Source: Acinetobacter sp. ANC 3832
Lineage (GTDB): Bacteria > Pseudomonadota > Gammaproteobacteria > Pseudomonadales > Moraxellaceae
Assembly: GCF_002135415.1 (NCBI RefSeq)
Contig: NZ_NEGJ01000013.1
Span: 22,004-86,003, forward strand
Direction of reading: 5' to 3'
DNA: 64,000 bases
Numbering within the stretch: position 1 is the first letter of the stretch; each line of letters begins with the position of its first letter. The notes under the pieces were generated by a model that saw only the letters and a program-made list of their open reading frames with translations, searched no databases and had not been told where the DNA came from. A program made the translations under genes and the position numbers. Of the stretch, positions 1 to 9,890 are shown piece by piece.

Positions 1-612
1 GAAGGTCGCCGTTACTTTGTTAATGGCCAAGTGATGAAAAGTGGTCAATATAATTTAAATGATCAGCCAATTAGTATTTATACAGCTTTAGGACAAGCTG
101 GGGGTATTAATACTGAAACGGGTGATAATACCAATATTCAACTCATTCGAAATGGTCAAACATATAACCTGAATGCTATTGCGTTAGAGAAAAAGGGTTT
201 ATCTCTACATAATTTACTCATCCAAGCCAATGACACTATTTTTGTCAATGCCAAACTAAATCAGAAACTCTATGTCATGGGAGAGTCTAGTAAAAGCCAA
301 GCTGTTACTTTACGTGATCAAGGCATGACCCTCAGTGATGTATTAGGTGAAAGCGAGGGTATTAGTCCTTATTCAGCAAGTGCTGCGCGAATTTATGTGA
401 TGCGTACAAATTTACAAACACATAGCTCTACTATTTATCATTTAAACTTAAGTAGTTTAGGTAATTTAGCTTTATCAAATCAATTCGAAATGCAAAAAAA
501 TGACATTGTCTATATTGATGCGACGGGTTTAACACGCTGGCAGCGTATTATGAATCAAATTGTACCTTTCTCTAGTGCTTTGTATAGTTTTGATCAATTG
601 GGTAAAAACTAA
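1..612 (+). CDS. wza: Wza, outer-membrane capsule export protein (5' truncated by window edge)
   Basis: This is the C-terminal 203 residues of the octameric outer-membrane channel that exports capsular polysaccharide. The reading frame is open from base 1, so the true start lies outside the window. The visible part contains SLBB-type ligand-binding segments (for example VNGQVMKSGQY near the start and LYVMGESSKSQAV about 100 residues from the end). It finishes with an amphipathic stretch (TRWQRIMNQIVPF) in the position of the helix that forms the outer-membrane pore in E. coli Wza. The next gene, wzb, starts 1 base after the stop codon, and wzc follows, the standard order of a Wzy-dependent capsule export module. 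Confidence 0.93.
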   Translation, partial: EGRRYFVNGQVMKSGQYNLNDQPISIYTALGQAGGINTETGDNTNIQLIRNGQTYNLNAIALEKKGLSLHNLLIQANDTIFVNAKLNQKLYVMGESSKSQAVTLRDQGMTLSDVLGESEGISPYSASAARIYVMRTNLQTHSSTIYHLNLSSLGNLALSNQFEMQKNDIVYIDATGLTRWQRIMNQIVPFSSALYSFDQLGKN

Positions 613-613
613 A

Positions 614-1042
614 ATGCAAATTAAAAATATACTGGTAGTTTGCGTTGGAAATATTTGCCGAAGTCCGATGGCTGAATATTTTTTAAAAGAAGCACATCCT
701 GACTTACATATCGAATCTGCTGGTCTTTCCGCCATGATCGGACATGCTGCGGATGATAAAGCAATCGATTGTATGAATGCTAAAAATATTGATATGCGTA
801 TTCACATTGCCAAGCAAATTAATGCTGAGCTGATAAAACAGTCTGATTTAATACTTGTCATGAGCCACAATCAACAAAAACATATTGAACAAACTTGGCC
901 TTTTGCTAAAGGTAAGGTTTTTCGTTTAGGGCATTGGCAAGGTCAAAATGTTGCAGATCCATATAAACACGATCAGGCATTTTTTAATGAAACATGTAGT
1001 AATATCCAAAGCTATGTTTCTGACTGGCAATCACATTTTTAA
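614..1042 (+). CDS. wzb: Wzb, low-molecular-weight protein tyrosine phosphatase
   Basis: This 142-residue enzyme removes phosphate from the tyrosine-rich tail of the kinase Wzc and so allows cycles of capsule polymerisation and export. The catalytic P-loop is visible near the N-terminus (CVGNICRS, the C-x5-R-S signature). The general-acid loop appears as DPYKHD about 30 residues from the end. The length is normal for the family. The ATG at 614 is chosen because it gives the usual short lead (MQIKNILVVCVGN) before the P-loop; a longer reading frame overlaps the end of wza and adds unrelated residues. The gene sits between wza and wzc and is probably co-transcribed with them. Confidence 0.95.
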   Translation: MQIKNILVVCVGNICRSPMAEYFLKEAHPDLHIESAGLSAMIGHAADDKAIDCMNAKNIDMRIHIAKQINAELIKQSDLILVMSHNQQKHIEQTWPFAKGKVFRLGHWQGQNVADPYKHDQAFFNETCSNIQSYVSDWQSHF

Positions 1043-1064
1043 TTTTTAAATTAGTTGTTAACCT

Positions 1065-3254
1065 ATGAACCAAAATTCAAAAACTAACGATGATACTATT
1101 GACTTAAAAGAGTTATTTTTCTCTCTAATTGCTCAATGGAAAGTGATTGCGCTTTGTGTCATTTTAAGTTTGATTTGTGCACTTTTATATTTACGTATTA
1201 CACCTGAAACTTATTCAACAGATGCAATGATCTTAGTTGAAGATGGTAAAAGTGCTGCTTCAGCTGCGCTTCTTGGCCAATTAGGCTCTTTAGCAGGTAG
1301 TGCTGGACAGAAATCCCCAGCCGATGCTGAAATTGAAATTTTAAATTCAAGATTAATCTTAGGTCAAGTGATTAAAAGTTTGAACTTAAACATTAATATT
1401 AAAGATAATCAAGATGGTTTATTTCATCGTTTAATTTCACAAGATAAAACCAAACTTATTTATAATACTAACTCTGTTACATTCGAAAAAAATCAAACTT
1501 CTTTTTCCATTAAACAATTTGAAATTCCTGAATATTATTTAGATAAACCATTAACTTTAAGCTTTATTAATCAAAATCAATTTAGCTTAAGTTATAAAGA
1601 CAATATTATCTTTCAAGGATCTTTAAATCAGTTAAATATAAAATCTGATACAAAAGGTTTATGGAAAATTAAGATTTCAAGTCAAAGTTCATTTAAACAA
1701 AGCTTTACTCTAACTAAACTTGCATTACCCACAGCAGTCAAAGCTTTTCAAGCAAATTATGCGATTGGCGAAAGAGGGAAAATGACAGGTGTCATTGGCT
1801 TAAGCTACTCAGGTCATGATAAAGAGCAAATTACTCAAGTGCTGAATAATGTTTTAGCTGTTTATCATGCACAAAATATTGAACGAAAATCATTAGAATC
1901 AAAGCAAACTTTGGGGTTCTTAGACAAGCAACTACCTGAACTTAAACAGCAACTTGAAGAGTCAGAAATTAAGTTTAATAAATTCCGTGAGCAATATAAT
2001 ACTGTTGATGTTACTCAGGAATCTGAACTCATGCTCAAGCAAAATATTGAGCTTGAAAAAATGAAAATTGAGCTTAAACAAAAACAAGCTGAGTTTTCTG
2101 CAAAATATACGCCTGACCATCCATTGATGGCTGAGATTAATGCTCAGCTTAGTTCGCTTGATAAAAAATCCAATGAACTTAGTCAAGCCATTAAACGCTT
2201 ACCAGAAACACAACGTTTATATTTACAATTGTATCGTGACGTGAAAGTAAATACTGAACTGTATACGTCTTTATTAAACAGCTATCAACAGCTTAAAATT
2301 TCTAAAGCGGGTGAAATTGGTAATGTTCGTATCATTGATACCGCTGTAGAGCCTGTTAAACCAATTAAACCTAGAAAACTGATTGTACTGATATTATCGA
2401 TATTTGTAGGTGGCTTTATTGGAGTATTCATTGCACTATTACGCAATATACTTAGAACAGGGATTAAAGATTCTGCACAAATTGAAAATGAATTAGATCT
2501 ACCAGTCTATGCAACTGTACCCCGCTCTCCAATTCAAGAAAGTCGTGTGCAACTGTTAAAGAAAAAGAAATCTATTCCTATTTTAGCAGTTAAAAACAGT
2601 GAAGATGTTGCGATTGAAAGCTTACGTAGCATTCGAACCACCATTCATTTTGCTTTAGCCAATGCAAAAAATAATATCATTACCATTTCAGGACCAGCGC
2701 CTGAAATTGGTAAATCTTTCATTTCCACTAATCTTGCTGCAATTTTTGCACAAGGTAATAAGCGTGTCTTATTGATTGATGCAGATTTACGTCGTGGTTA
2801 TTTACATAAATATTTTGACCGAGAAGTATCTCCTGGGTTAACAGAATTGCTCAGTTCAAAAAATAGCTTAGAGCAAGTGATTACCAAAACTGAAGTTACG
2901 AATCTTGACTTCATGGCTCGTGGAAAAAATCTGGGTAATCCATCCGAAATGCTCAGTTCTAAAGCTTTTAGTGATTTACTTGAACAATTATCTCAGCAAT
3001 ACGATCATATTATTATGGATACACCACCCGTACTTGCTGTGACTGATGGAATCATCATCTCGCAATTTGCAGGTGTAAATTTAATTGTTGCACGCTATGC
3101 CAAGACTCAAATTAAAGAATTAGAATTAACGATTGCTCGATTTGAACAAGCAGGGACCAAAGTGAATGGTGTAATTCTGAATGACATTCAATCCATTGCT
3201 GGAAGTACCAATTATAACTACGCTTATGCTTATACTTCTCATAAAGATGACTAA
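1065..3254 (+). CDS. wzc: Wzc, polysaccharide co-polymerase and BY-kinase
   Basis: This 729-residue inner-membrane autokinase controls capsule chain length and export. It has an N-terminal Wzz domain with a membrane helix near residues 33-49, a long periplasmic part rich in coiled coil (about 280-390), and a second membrane helix near 441-461. The cytoplasmic bacterial tyrosine kinase domain shows Walker A (GPAPEIGKS, about 542-550), Walker A' (LLIDADLRRG, about 568-577) and Walker B (IIMDTPPV, about 650). The C-terminus carries the tyrosine cluster NYNYAYAY that is autophosphorylated and is the substrate of Wzb. The gene begins 22 bases after wzb and is followed by a strong terminator, so it ends the wza-wzb-wzc unit. 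Confidence 0.96.
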   Translation: MNQNSKTNDDTIDLKELFFSLIAQWKVIALCVILSLICALLYLRITPETYSTDAMILVEDGKSAASAALLGQLGSLAGSAGQKSPADAEIEILNSRLILGQVIKSLNLNINIKDNQDGLFHRLISQDKTKLIYNTNSVTFEKNQTSFSIKQFEIPEYYLDKPLTLSFINQNQFSLSYKDNIIFQGSLNQLNIKSDTKGLWKIKISSQSSFKQSFTLTKLALPTAVKAFQANYAIGERGKMTGVIGLSYSGHDKEQITQVLNNVLAVYHAQNIERKSLESKQTLGFLDKQLPELKQQLEESEIKFNKFREQYNTVDVTQESELMLKQNIELEKMKIELKQKQAEFSAKYTPDHPLMAEINAQLSSLDKKSNELSQAIKRLPETQRLYLQLYRDVKVNTELYTSLLNSYQQLKISKAGEIGNVRIIDTAVEPVKPIKPRKLIVLILSIFVGGFIGVFIALLRNILRTGIKDSAQIENELDLPVYATVPRSPIQESRVQLLKKKKSIPILAVKNSEDVAIESLRSIRTTIHFALANAKNNIITISGPAPEIGKSFISTNLAAIFAQGNKRVLLIDADLRRGYLHKYFDREVSPGLTELLSSKNSLEQVITKTEVTNLDFMARGKNLGNPSEMLSSKAFSDLLEQLSQQYDHIIMDTPPVLAVTDGIIISQFAGVNLIVARYAKTQIKELELTIARFEQAGTKVNGVILNDIQSIAGSTNYNYAYAYTSHKDD

Positions 3255-3272
3255 GCTTCTTTAAGATTCAAT

Positions 3273-3303
3273 AAAAAAGCCAGATATCTAATCTGGCTTT
3301 TTT
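3273..3303 (+). terminator. Rho-independent terminator after wzc
   Basis: AAGCCAGAT and ATCTGGCTT form a stem around a short loop, flanked by an A run upstream and a T run downstream. It starts 18 bases past the wzc stop. Confidence 0.9.
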
Positions 3304-3434
3304 ATGTGCTTGTATATTTTTAGTTGATTTCATTCAAAAAAGATATCGTTTCTTATATAGACGTTATATGCTTCTGTAGTTAAGCTATGACTATTAAATT
3401 AGCTCTTTGAAAGATTAAAAAATTGGGAAATCTT

Positions 3435-4142
3435 ATGAGTAAAGCCTTACCCATCGCTATTGCTGTTCTTCTAGGCGGTGCTGCACTTATTCCTGTTTAC
3501 TATGCAACACAACACCCTGCTGATGCTACAAGCAGTACAATGACTAAAAATGCAAAACCTGTAGAAAAAATCAGCTATGCTTTAGGTTATGAAGTTGCAA
3601 GTCAAACACCTCCAGAAGTGGATGTGAATACTTTCATCACTGGTATTCGTGATGGGCATGCTAAAAAAGCACGTGTTTATACAGATGAAGAATTACAAAC
3701 AGCCTATGTTGAATTCCAAAAAGAAATGCAACAAAAGCAAGTGACTCAAGCACAAAAAATCGAGTCTAAAAATGGCGATTTCTTAGCTGAAAATGCAAAA
3801 AAATCAGGTGTAATTACCACAACATCTGGATTGCAATATAAAGTCACTAAAGAAGGTACAGGTAAACAACCTGCTGCTGATTCGATGGTCACTGTTCACT
3901 ATAAAGGGCAGTTACAAGATGGCAAAGTATTTGATAGCTCTTATGACCGTGGTCAACCGATTGAGTTTCCATTGAATCAGGTTATTCCTGGTTGGACTGA
4001 AGGCTTACAGTTGATGAAAGAAGGCGGAAAAGCAACGCTTTATATTCCTGCTAAATTGGCATATGGCGAACAAGGCGTTCCTGGGACGATTCCTCCAAAT
4101 AGTACTTTAATTTTTGATGTTGAACTAATTAAAGTGAAATAA
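3435..4142 (+). CDS. fkpA: FKBP-type peptidyl-prolyl cis-trans isomerase FkpA
   Basis: This 235-residue periplasmic or membrane-anchored folding helper speeds isomerisation of proline bonds. The N-terminus is a hydrophobic segment ([18 protein letters not shown]) that can act as signal or anchor. An FKBP N-terminal dimerisation domain follows (about 45-115), then a complete FKBP catalytic domain with [26 protein letters not shown] and [12 protein letters not shown]. The ATG at 3435 has GGGAA 8 bases upstream; an in-frame TTG four codons earlier lacks a better site. In Acinetobacter fkpA marks the border of the K locus next to wzc, as here. The next gene is a paralogue separated by a hairpin. 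Confidence 0.93.
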   Translation: MSKALPIAIAVLLGGAALIPVYYATQHPADATSSTMTKNAKPVEKISYALGYEVASQTPPEVDVNTFITGIRDGHAKKARVYTDEELQTAYVEFQKEMQQKQVTQAQKIESKNGDFLAENAKKSGVITTTSGLQYKVTKEGTGKQPAADSMVTVHYKGQLQDGKVFDSSYDRGQPIEFPLNQVIPGWTEGLQLMKEGGKATLYIPAKLAYGEQGVPGTIPPNSTLIFDVELIKVK

Positions 4143-4150
4143 AATACTTT

Positions 4151-4178
4151 AAAGGAGAGCCTATGCTCTCCTTTTTTT
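4151..4178 (+). terminator. Terminator hairpin between the two fkp genes
   Basis: AAAGGAGAGC and GCTCTCCTTT form a perfect 10-bp stem with a CTAT loop, followed by seven T. It begins 8 bases after the fkpA stop. The AGGAG in the 5' arm and the ATG in the loop mimic a ribosome binding site and start for the next gene, but they lie inside the hairpin. Confidence 0.88.
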
Positions 4179-4189
4179 GGATCTACATT

Positions 4190-4879
4190 ATGAAAAAAAC
4201 GTTTCTTTTTACATCACTACTTATTTTAAGTTCAAGTAATTTTGCTGCAACCATTAATAATAAAAGTCCACAGCAAGATCAGCTTGGCTATAGCTATGGT
4301 TATGTCATGGGACGAAGTAATGCTGAGACCTTAAAAGACATTAATCTCGATGCATTTATCCAAGGATTAAAGCAAGGTTCGTCAGGTCAAAAAGCAACAT
4401 TAACCGATGAAGAAATGGCAAAAGCGTTGACTCAATACAAACAAAAAAGTGAAGCGAAACAGCTTGATGAGTTTAAACAAACAGCCATCGAAAATGCCAA
4501 AGTAGGTGATGCTTTCTTAGCTGAAAATACTAAAAAAGCAGGGATTGTTACTACAAAATCAGGACTGCAATATCAAGTATTACAAACAGGTCAAGGCAAA
4601 ACACCAAAATTGACCTCTAAGGTCAAAGTAAATTATGAAGGTCGTTTGTTAAATGGCACCATTTTCGATAGCTCTATCGCACGTAATCAACCGATAGATT
4701 TTCAAGTCAATCAAGTGATTCAAGGCTGGACTGAAGGCTTACAGTTAATGCAAGAAGGTGCTAAATATCGCTTCTTTATTCCTGCTAAACTTGCTTATGG
4801 TGAAATTGGTTCTGGTGATACTATTGAGCCCAACAGCACGCTTATTTTTGATGTTGAACTGCTTCAAGTTCTGCCATAA
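4190..4879 (+). CDS. Second FKBP-type peptidyl-prolyl isomerase with signal peptide
   Basis: This 229-residue protein is a paralogue of FkpA just upstream. It has a cleavable Sec signal peptide (MKKTFLFTSLLILSSSNFAA), an FKBP N-terminal domain and a C-terminal FKBP domain with [33 protein letters not shown] and [12 protein letters not shown], so it is probably an active periplasmic isomerase. The ATG at 4190 is preferred over the in-frame ATG at 4163, because the latter sits in a terminator loop and adds nine residues before a perfect signal peptide. A weak GGA lies about 9 bases upstream of 4190. Expression probably depends on read-through of the hairpin or on a promoter inside fkpA. Confidence 0.88.
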   Translation: MKKTFLFTSLLILSSSNFAATINNKSPQQDQLGYSYGYVMGRSNAETLKDINLDAFIQGLKQGSSGQKATLTDEEMAKALTQYKQKSEAKQLDEFKQTAIENAKVGDAFLAENTKKAGIVTTKSGLQYQVLQTGQGKTPKLTSKVKVNYEGRLLNGTIFDSSIARNQPIDFQVNQVIQGWTEGLQLMQEGAKYRFFIPAKLAYGEIGSGDTIEPNSTLIFDVELLQVLP

Positions 4880-4894
4880 TTTTTAAAGCTACAT

Positions 4895-4922
4895 AAAAAA
4901 CATCGCATTTGCGATGTTTTTT
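4895..4922. terminator. Bidirectional terminator between fkp2 and murJ
   Basis: AAAAAACATCGCA and TGCGATGTTTTTT form a stem with A and T runs on both sides, so it can end transcription of the plus-strand fkp gene and the convergent minus-strand murJ. Confidence 0.85.
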
Positions 4923-4953
4923 ATTGGTCAAATTAAATATCAATTCAACTCAT

Positions 4954-6495
4954 TTAATGTTTTAACTGGCGTGGTCTAAAGCCTGATACAAATAAACCCA
5001 TAACATAGGCAACAACCCCGACAATACACAGCCCTGCCACTTCTAAAATACGAAGCCATTGCGATACTGAACCATCGTACCAAGTTAAAGCATACCAAAG
5101 CGCTGCAATCATCGTTAAGTTAGCAATTGCAAATTGTATAAACAATTTTTTCCAATGTGCTCCAAAACGAAAAATATCACGCTTATGCAAGTAGTAATAC
5201 AACATGCCTGCATTCACTAAAGCCGAACCAGAAGAAGCAATAGCGAGTGCCATATGCTCTGCATGCCAATCAATCAGTTTAAATATGCCAATAAAAATGA
5301 CGTTTAAAATCGCATTTGCTGCAACAGCCATCAGCCCAACGCGTACAGGTGTTTTGGTATCTTGCATGGCATAAAAACCGGGTGCAAATACTTTAATCAG
5401 CATAAATGCTAACACCCCTGCACTCATACACTGTAGAGCCATTGCTGTCATTTCAGTATCACGAACATCAAACTCTCCTCGTTGAAAGAGCGCTTGAATA
5501 ATTGGCGTTGAAAGCATAAACAAAGCAATACTTGCAGGTACACCCACCAATACGATGACACGCGCTGCCCAATCTAGCATTGCACGAAACTTAATTTGAT
5601 CATGTTCAGCTTTACGAGCTGATAGCGATGGTAAAATAACGGTACCTATCGCGACACCAATTAAACCCAATGGAAGTTCCGTCATACGTTCAGCACTGTA
5701 TAACCACGATACTGAACCATCCTGCATGAATGAAGCCCAAATGGTATTTAATAATAAATTGATTTGCGTTACTGAAACACCAAATAAAGCAGGCAGCATC
5801 AGTTTTAAAATACGCTCTACACCTTCATGTTTAAAATCAACTTTAGGTGGAATCAGTAATTTTTTACGCCATAGCTCTGGAATTTGAATAGCAAGTTGTA
5901 AGACACCCGCAATTACGACCGCCCATCCCAAAGCCATAATCGGTTGAGCCATATGCGGCGCTAACCACCAAGCCCCTGCAATCATCGCTACGTTGAGCAG
6001 TACTGGTGCAAAAGCAGGGGTCGAAAATGAACCATAGCTATTTAAAATACTACTGGCAAAAGCAGTCAGTGACATAAACATCAGATATGGAATCGTTAAA
6101 CGAAACATATCTACAGCAAGGTCATATTTAGCAGGATCAGTATGAAAGCCGGGTGCATAGGCATAAATAATGACTGGGGCTGCAACCATTGCAAATAAAG
6201 TCAAGACAGACATGATTGTCAATAAACAACCAAAAACACGGCTAATTAAGATTTGCACTTCATCATGTAATTTTGTGGTTTTGTATTCCGTTAAAATCGG
6301 AATAAAGGCTTGAGAAAAAGCCCCTTCTGCAAATAAACGCCGAAAAAAATTGGGAATACGAAATGCGACCACAAACGTATCAAAGTCCTTTCCTGCACCA
6401 AAGACATTGAGTAACACCATATCGCGAACAAGACCCAATACACGTGACAACATGGTCATTGCACTGACAATAAAGGTGGATCGCCAAAGCGCCAT
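4954..6495 (-). CDS. murJ: MurJ (MviN), lipid II flippase
   Basis: This 513-residue polytopic inner-membrane protein flips the peptidoglycan precursor lipid II to the periplasmic side. It has the MurJ N-terminal signature (SRVLGLVRDM, FRIPNFFRRLFAEGAFSQAFIP) with conserved arginines of the central cavity, and about 14 hydrophobic helices. The ATG at 6495 is chosen because AGGTGA lies 7-8 bases upstream; a GTG three codons earlier is part of that ribosome binding site. It follows ampD on the same strand after an 82-bp gap, so the two wall genes may share a transcript. Confidence 0.95.
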   Translation of the reverse strand: MALWRSTFIVSAMTMLSRVLGLVRDMVLLNVFGAGKDFDTFVVAFRIPNFFRRLFAEGAFSQAFIPILTEYKTTKLHDEVQILISRVFGCLLTIMSVLTLFAMVAAPVIIYAYAPGFHTDPAKYDLAVDMFRLTIPYLMFMSLTAFASSILNSYGSFSTPAFAPVLLNVAMIAGAWWLAPHMAQPIMALGWAVVIAGVLQLAIQIPELWRKKLLIPPKVDFKHEGVERILKLMLPALFGVSVTQINLLLNTIWASFMQDGSVSWLYSAERMTELPLGLIGVAIGTVILPSLSARKAEHDQIKFRAMLDWAARVIVLVGVPASIALFMLSTPIIQALFQRGEFDVRDTEMTAMALQCMSAGVLAFMLIKVFAPGFYAMQDTKTPVRVGLMAVAANAILNVIFIGIFKLIDWHAEHMALAIASSGSALVNAGMLYYYLHKRDIFRFGAHWKKLFIQFAIANLTMIAALWYALTWYDGSVSQWLRILEVAGLCIVGVVAYVMGLFVSGFRPRQLKH

Positions 6496-6577
6496 CGTAT
6501 TCACCTAGTTTAAATAAAGTCGTTATTGTAATGAAACTTACTTAAAAATTCGTTGTTAAATCATAAATAGATCGTGA

Positions 6578-7165
6578 TTATTTATGCCAGTCCATATTTT
6601 GCTTTTTTTGTACCAATAAATCTCTGAAATAAACCCATTGGAAATGTGGTCCCGGATCCGTTTTACGCATTGGTGCAATATCAGAATGCCCTGCTAAATG
6701 CGATTCTGTTTTTGGATAAGCCTGTTGCAATGTTGCAACAACCTCAGTTAACACTGAATATTGAACTTCTTCAAAATCAGTATCATCACTGCCTTCAAGT
6801 TCTATGCCAATTGAATAATCATTGCATTCATTCTTGGCTAAATAGCTTGATCGCCCTGCATGCCAAGCACGCTGATTAAAATTAACGAATTGCAAAACCT
6901 CACCTGTTCGCAAAATCAATAAATGCGTCGAAACTTGCATGCCTTCTATAGTTTGAAAATAAGGATGTACGGACCAATCCAATTGATTTTGAAAAAATTT
7001 CTCAATATATCCACCACCAAATTGAGAGGGTGGCAAACTAATATTATGAATCACAATCAGCTGTATTTCTGTATTTTCAGGACGTTGATTATAATTGGGG
7101 GATGGAATTTGCCGAGCACCAATGAGCTGTCCATCTAAAACTTGAAACGGTGCTGCTGTATACAT
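6578..7165 (-). CDS. ampD: AmpD, 1,6-anhydro-N-acetylmuramyl-L-alanine amidase
   Basis: This 195-residue cytoplasmic zinc amidase splits the peptide from anhydro-muropeptides during wall recycling. In bacteria with AmpR-controlled beta-lactamase its loss raises that enzyme. The zinc ligands expected from E. coli AmpD are visible: His40 (VIHNIS), His160 (AGHSD) and Asp170 (KTDPGP). Length matches the family. The ATG at 7165 has AGGA 8 bases upstream; the TTG two codons before is less likely. It is divergent from nadC, a common arrangement in gammaproteobacteria, and precedes murJ. mupP, another wall-recycling gene, lies in the same window. Confidence 0.94.
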   Translation of the reverse strand: MYTAAPFQVLDGQLIGARQIPSPNYNQRPENTEIQLIVIHNISLPPSQFGGGYIEKFFQNQLDWSVHPYFQTIEGMQVSTHLLILRTGEVLQFVNFNQRAWHAGRSSYLAKNECNDYSIGIELEGSDDTDFEEVQYSVLTEVVATLQQAYPKTESHLAGHSDIAPMRKTDPGPHFQWVYFRDLLVQKKQNMDWHK

Positions 7166-7210
7166 ATCCAATATCCTAAACTTTTATCTTGTTAGAGCCG
7201 AACCCAAATT

Positions 7211-7234
7211 TCGGAGTGATTGAGTTTACTCCGA
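7211..7234. repeat. Inverted repeat in the ampD-nadC divergent region
   Basis: TCGGAGT and ACTCCGA form perfect 7-bp arms separated by 10 bases, between the two divergent starts. It could be an operator or a small hairpin in the ampD leader. No regulator is identified. Confidence 0.4.
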
Positions 7235-7280
7235 TCAATGCAAAATAAAAACTTCTCAAAACATTCAGTGACAATGCTAA

Positions 7281-8168
<888 letters not shown>

Positions 8169-8358
8169 CATAAGACCAAGTAATATTTTGTATGCGTGTT
8201 TATAGACTTTTTATTTTTATCCTTGAAGAAAAAAATAAAAGATACGCTGCAAAAGTTATAAGTGAACATAATAAAAATGGCGGAATATTGATTCTGTCTT
8301 TTTTATGTCTGACTTTTAAAATGATCATCTGAAATTACATAAACACACTTTTACAAAG

Positions 8359-8387
8359 CTGACGACATTCGCCTGATCTTTTATACT
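8359..8387 (+). promoter_or_regulatory. Sigma70-like promoter for the YfaP-like gene
   Basis: CTGACG (8359-8364) and TATACT (8382-8387) are separated by 17 bases and lie 36 bases upstream of the start at 8423. The -10 matches 5 of 6 consensus bases and the -35 matches 4 of 6. Confidence 0.45.
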
Positions 8388-8422
8388 TTAGGAATTCAAA
8401 TGATAATAAAGAGAATTCAACA

Positions 8423-9586
8423 ATGAAAAAAATAATATGGCTTGGGACTGCTTTAAGCTTATCCATTTCATCACTGAGTTTTGCTGCACCTTTAGATATT
8501 CACGTTTTAAGTGCAACAGTAAAAGATCAGAACATTGCCAATGCGGAAGTAATTTTACAAAAAAATGGTGAAAGATCGGCATCAAATACAACCAATGCAC
8601 AAGGTCGAACAACAGTAGAAAGTAATGCGAATGATAGTGCTGAAAACTTACTGATCATCAAAAAAGCAGGTTATTCAACCTTGGTGGCAAAATGTCCATG
8701 TGATGGAATGACCTATGCACTTAGCCCTGTACTTAAAAATTTAAATAGTATGCGAATTGTACTCAATTGGGGGAAAAATCCTTCAGACCTAGACTCGCAT
8801 TTAAGTTATAAAAATCAGCATATTTATTGGGATAAAAAACAAGGTTTAAGTGCCAACTTAGATGTCGATGATACTGACTCATATGGTCCTGAAACTGTAA
8901 CCATCGAAAAGCGTTTAGAAAATCAATATTACGTTTATTCTGTGCATGATTTTTCTGACCGCGAATCACCCGATACAAGAAATTTAGCCAATAGTCAGGC
9001 TAAAGTCATGGTTTATGCAGGCGAGTCGTTAATTCGCTCTTATTATGTACCGACTGGGAAAGCAGGAAATTTATGGACAGTGTTCCGTATTTCTCCTGAA
9101 GGTGAAATCCAAGATATTAATCAAATTTCAGGTACTCGAGCAGGCGCAGATCGTATTGGTTCAACTGTTTCGACCTACCAAAATCAAGCGACCCGAGTCA
9201 ATCAAGTTGCCGTTTCAGCAAGTGACCAAGCCCGTGCTAAAACATTAAACCTAAAAGCAGATCAAGCCTATAAAAACAATCAGTTTGAACAAGCCGCAAT
9301 ACTGTATCAGCAATCCATTGATTACAACCCGAATGTCGGACAAACCTATAGTAATTTAGCGGTGAGTTATCAAAAGCTCAATCGTTCTTCTGAAGCGTTA
9401 TGGGCAAATCAAAAAGCAATTGCTTTAGCAACCAACAACAATACCAAAGCTTATTCTTATTATAATATCGGACGCATTTATGAGAATAATCAAGACTACG
9501 CAGAAGCTTTGCGCCATTATCAACAAGCCAACCAATTTAAGCCAAGCCCTGCTTATGATGAAGCGATCCGTCGTGTAACACGCTAA
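8423..9586 (+). CDS. Secreted YfaP-like protein with C-terminal TPR repeats
   Basis: This 387-residue protein has a clear Sec signal peptide (MKKIIWLGTALSLSISSLSFAA). An N-terminal carboxypeptidase-regulatory-like segment (about 25-95) is followed by a region resembling the YfaP/DUF2135 family (LNWGKNPSDLDSHL, DVDDTDSYGPETVTI, YYVYSVHDFSDR, about 110-215). The last third (about 270-380) holds two to three tetratricopeptide repeats (LKADQAYKNNQFEQAAILYQQS; TYSNLAVSYQKLNRSSEALWANQKA). Ligand and role are unknown; TPRs suggest a periplasmic protein-protein scaffold. It appears monocistronic, with a promoter-like element upstream and a hairpin downstream. Confidence 0.75.
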   Translation: MKKIIWLGTALSLSISSLSFAAPLDIHVLSATVKDQNIANAEVILQKNGERSASNTTNAQGRTTVESNANDSAENLLIIKKAGYSTLVAKCPCDGMTYALSPVLKNLNSMRIVLNWGKNPSDLDSHLSYKNQHIYWDKKQGLSANLDVDDTDSYGPETVTIEKRLENQYYVYSVHDFSDRESPDTRNLANSQAKVMVYAGESLIRSYYVPTGKAGNLWTVFRISPEGEIQDINQISGTRAGADRIGSTVSTYQNQATRVNQVAVSASDQARAKTLNLKADQAYKNNQFEQAAILYQQSIDYNPNVGQTYSNLAVSYQKLNRSSEALWANQKAIALATNNNTKAYSYYNIGRIYENNQDYAEALRHYQQANQFKPSPAYDEAIRRVTR

Positions 9587-9672
9587 ATAAATTACTTGTA
9601 TAAAGCTCTTAAATTTCCCTTTAAAGAGAAAAAAGTCGTTGTGAATGTTGAGGTAAAATATCCAATACCATC

Positions 9673-9699
9673 AAAGAGGAATAATTAACATTCCTCTTT
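9673..9699 (+). terminator. Hairpin, possible terminator after the YfaP-like gene
   Basis: AAAGAGGAAT and ATTCCTCTTT are perfect 10-bp arms around a 7-base loop. The downstream T run is short, so termination is uncertain. Confidence 0.5.
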
Positions 9700-9850
9700 A
9701 ATCAAATATTCTGTGTTTGTTATTCCATATCAAATGTGAGATGCAACATAATAAAAATAAAAGATTTACTTAGATGGAGCATTACCTCTACCAAAGTAAA
9801 ATTGAATGATTTTTAATCAAATTTCACTTTTAAAAAATACAAAATAAGCC

Positions 9851-9856
9851 TATAAT
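9851..9856 (+). promoter_or_regulatory. -10 element upstream of the LtaS-like gene
   Basis: A perfect TATAAT lies 34 bases before the start at 9891. The -35 is weak (TTTTAA at a 17-base spacing). Confidence 0.4.
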
Positions 9857-9890
9857 TTTGCCCCATCCCAAATCATCCTGAATGAAATAA

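Larger units (their letters stand above)
9587..9890. other. 304-bp intergenic region
   Basis: AT-rich. It holds a hairpin at 9673-9699 and a -10-like box at 9851-9856. I see no coding sequence or RNA gene. Confidence 0.6.

Noticed and set aside
4163..4189. Upstream ATG of the second fkp gene
   Set aside because: It lies in the loop of a perfect terminator hairpin, and the extension spoils a clean signal peptide.
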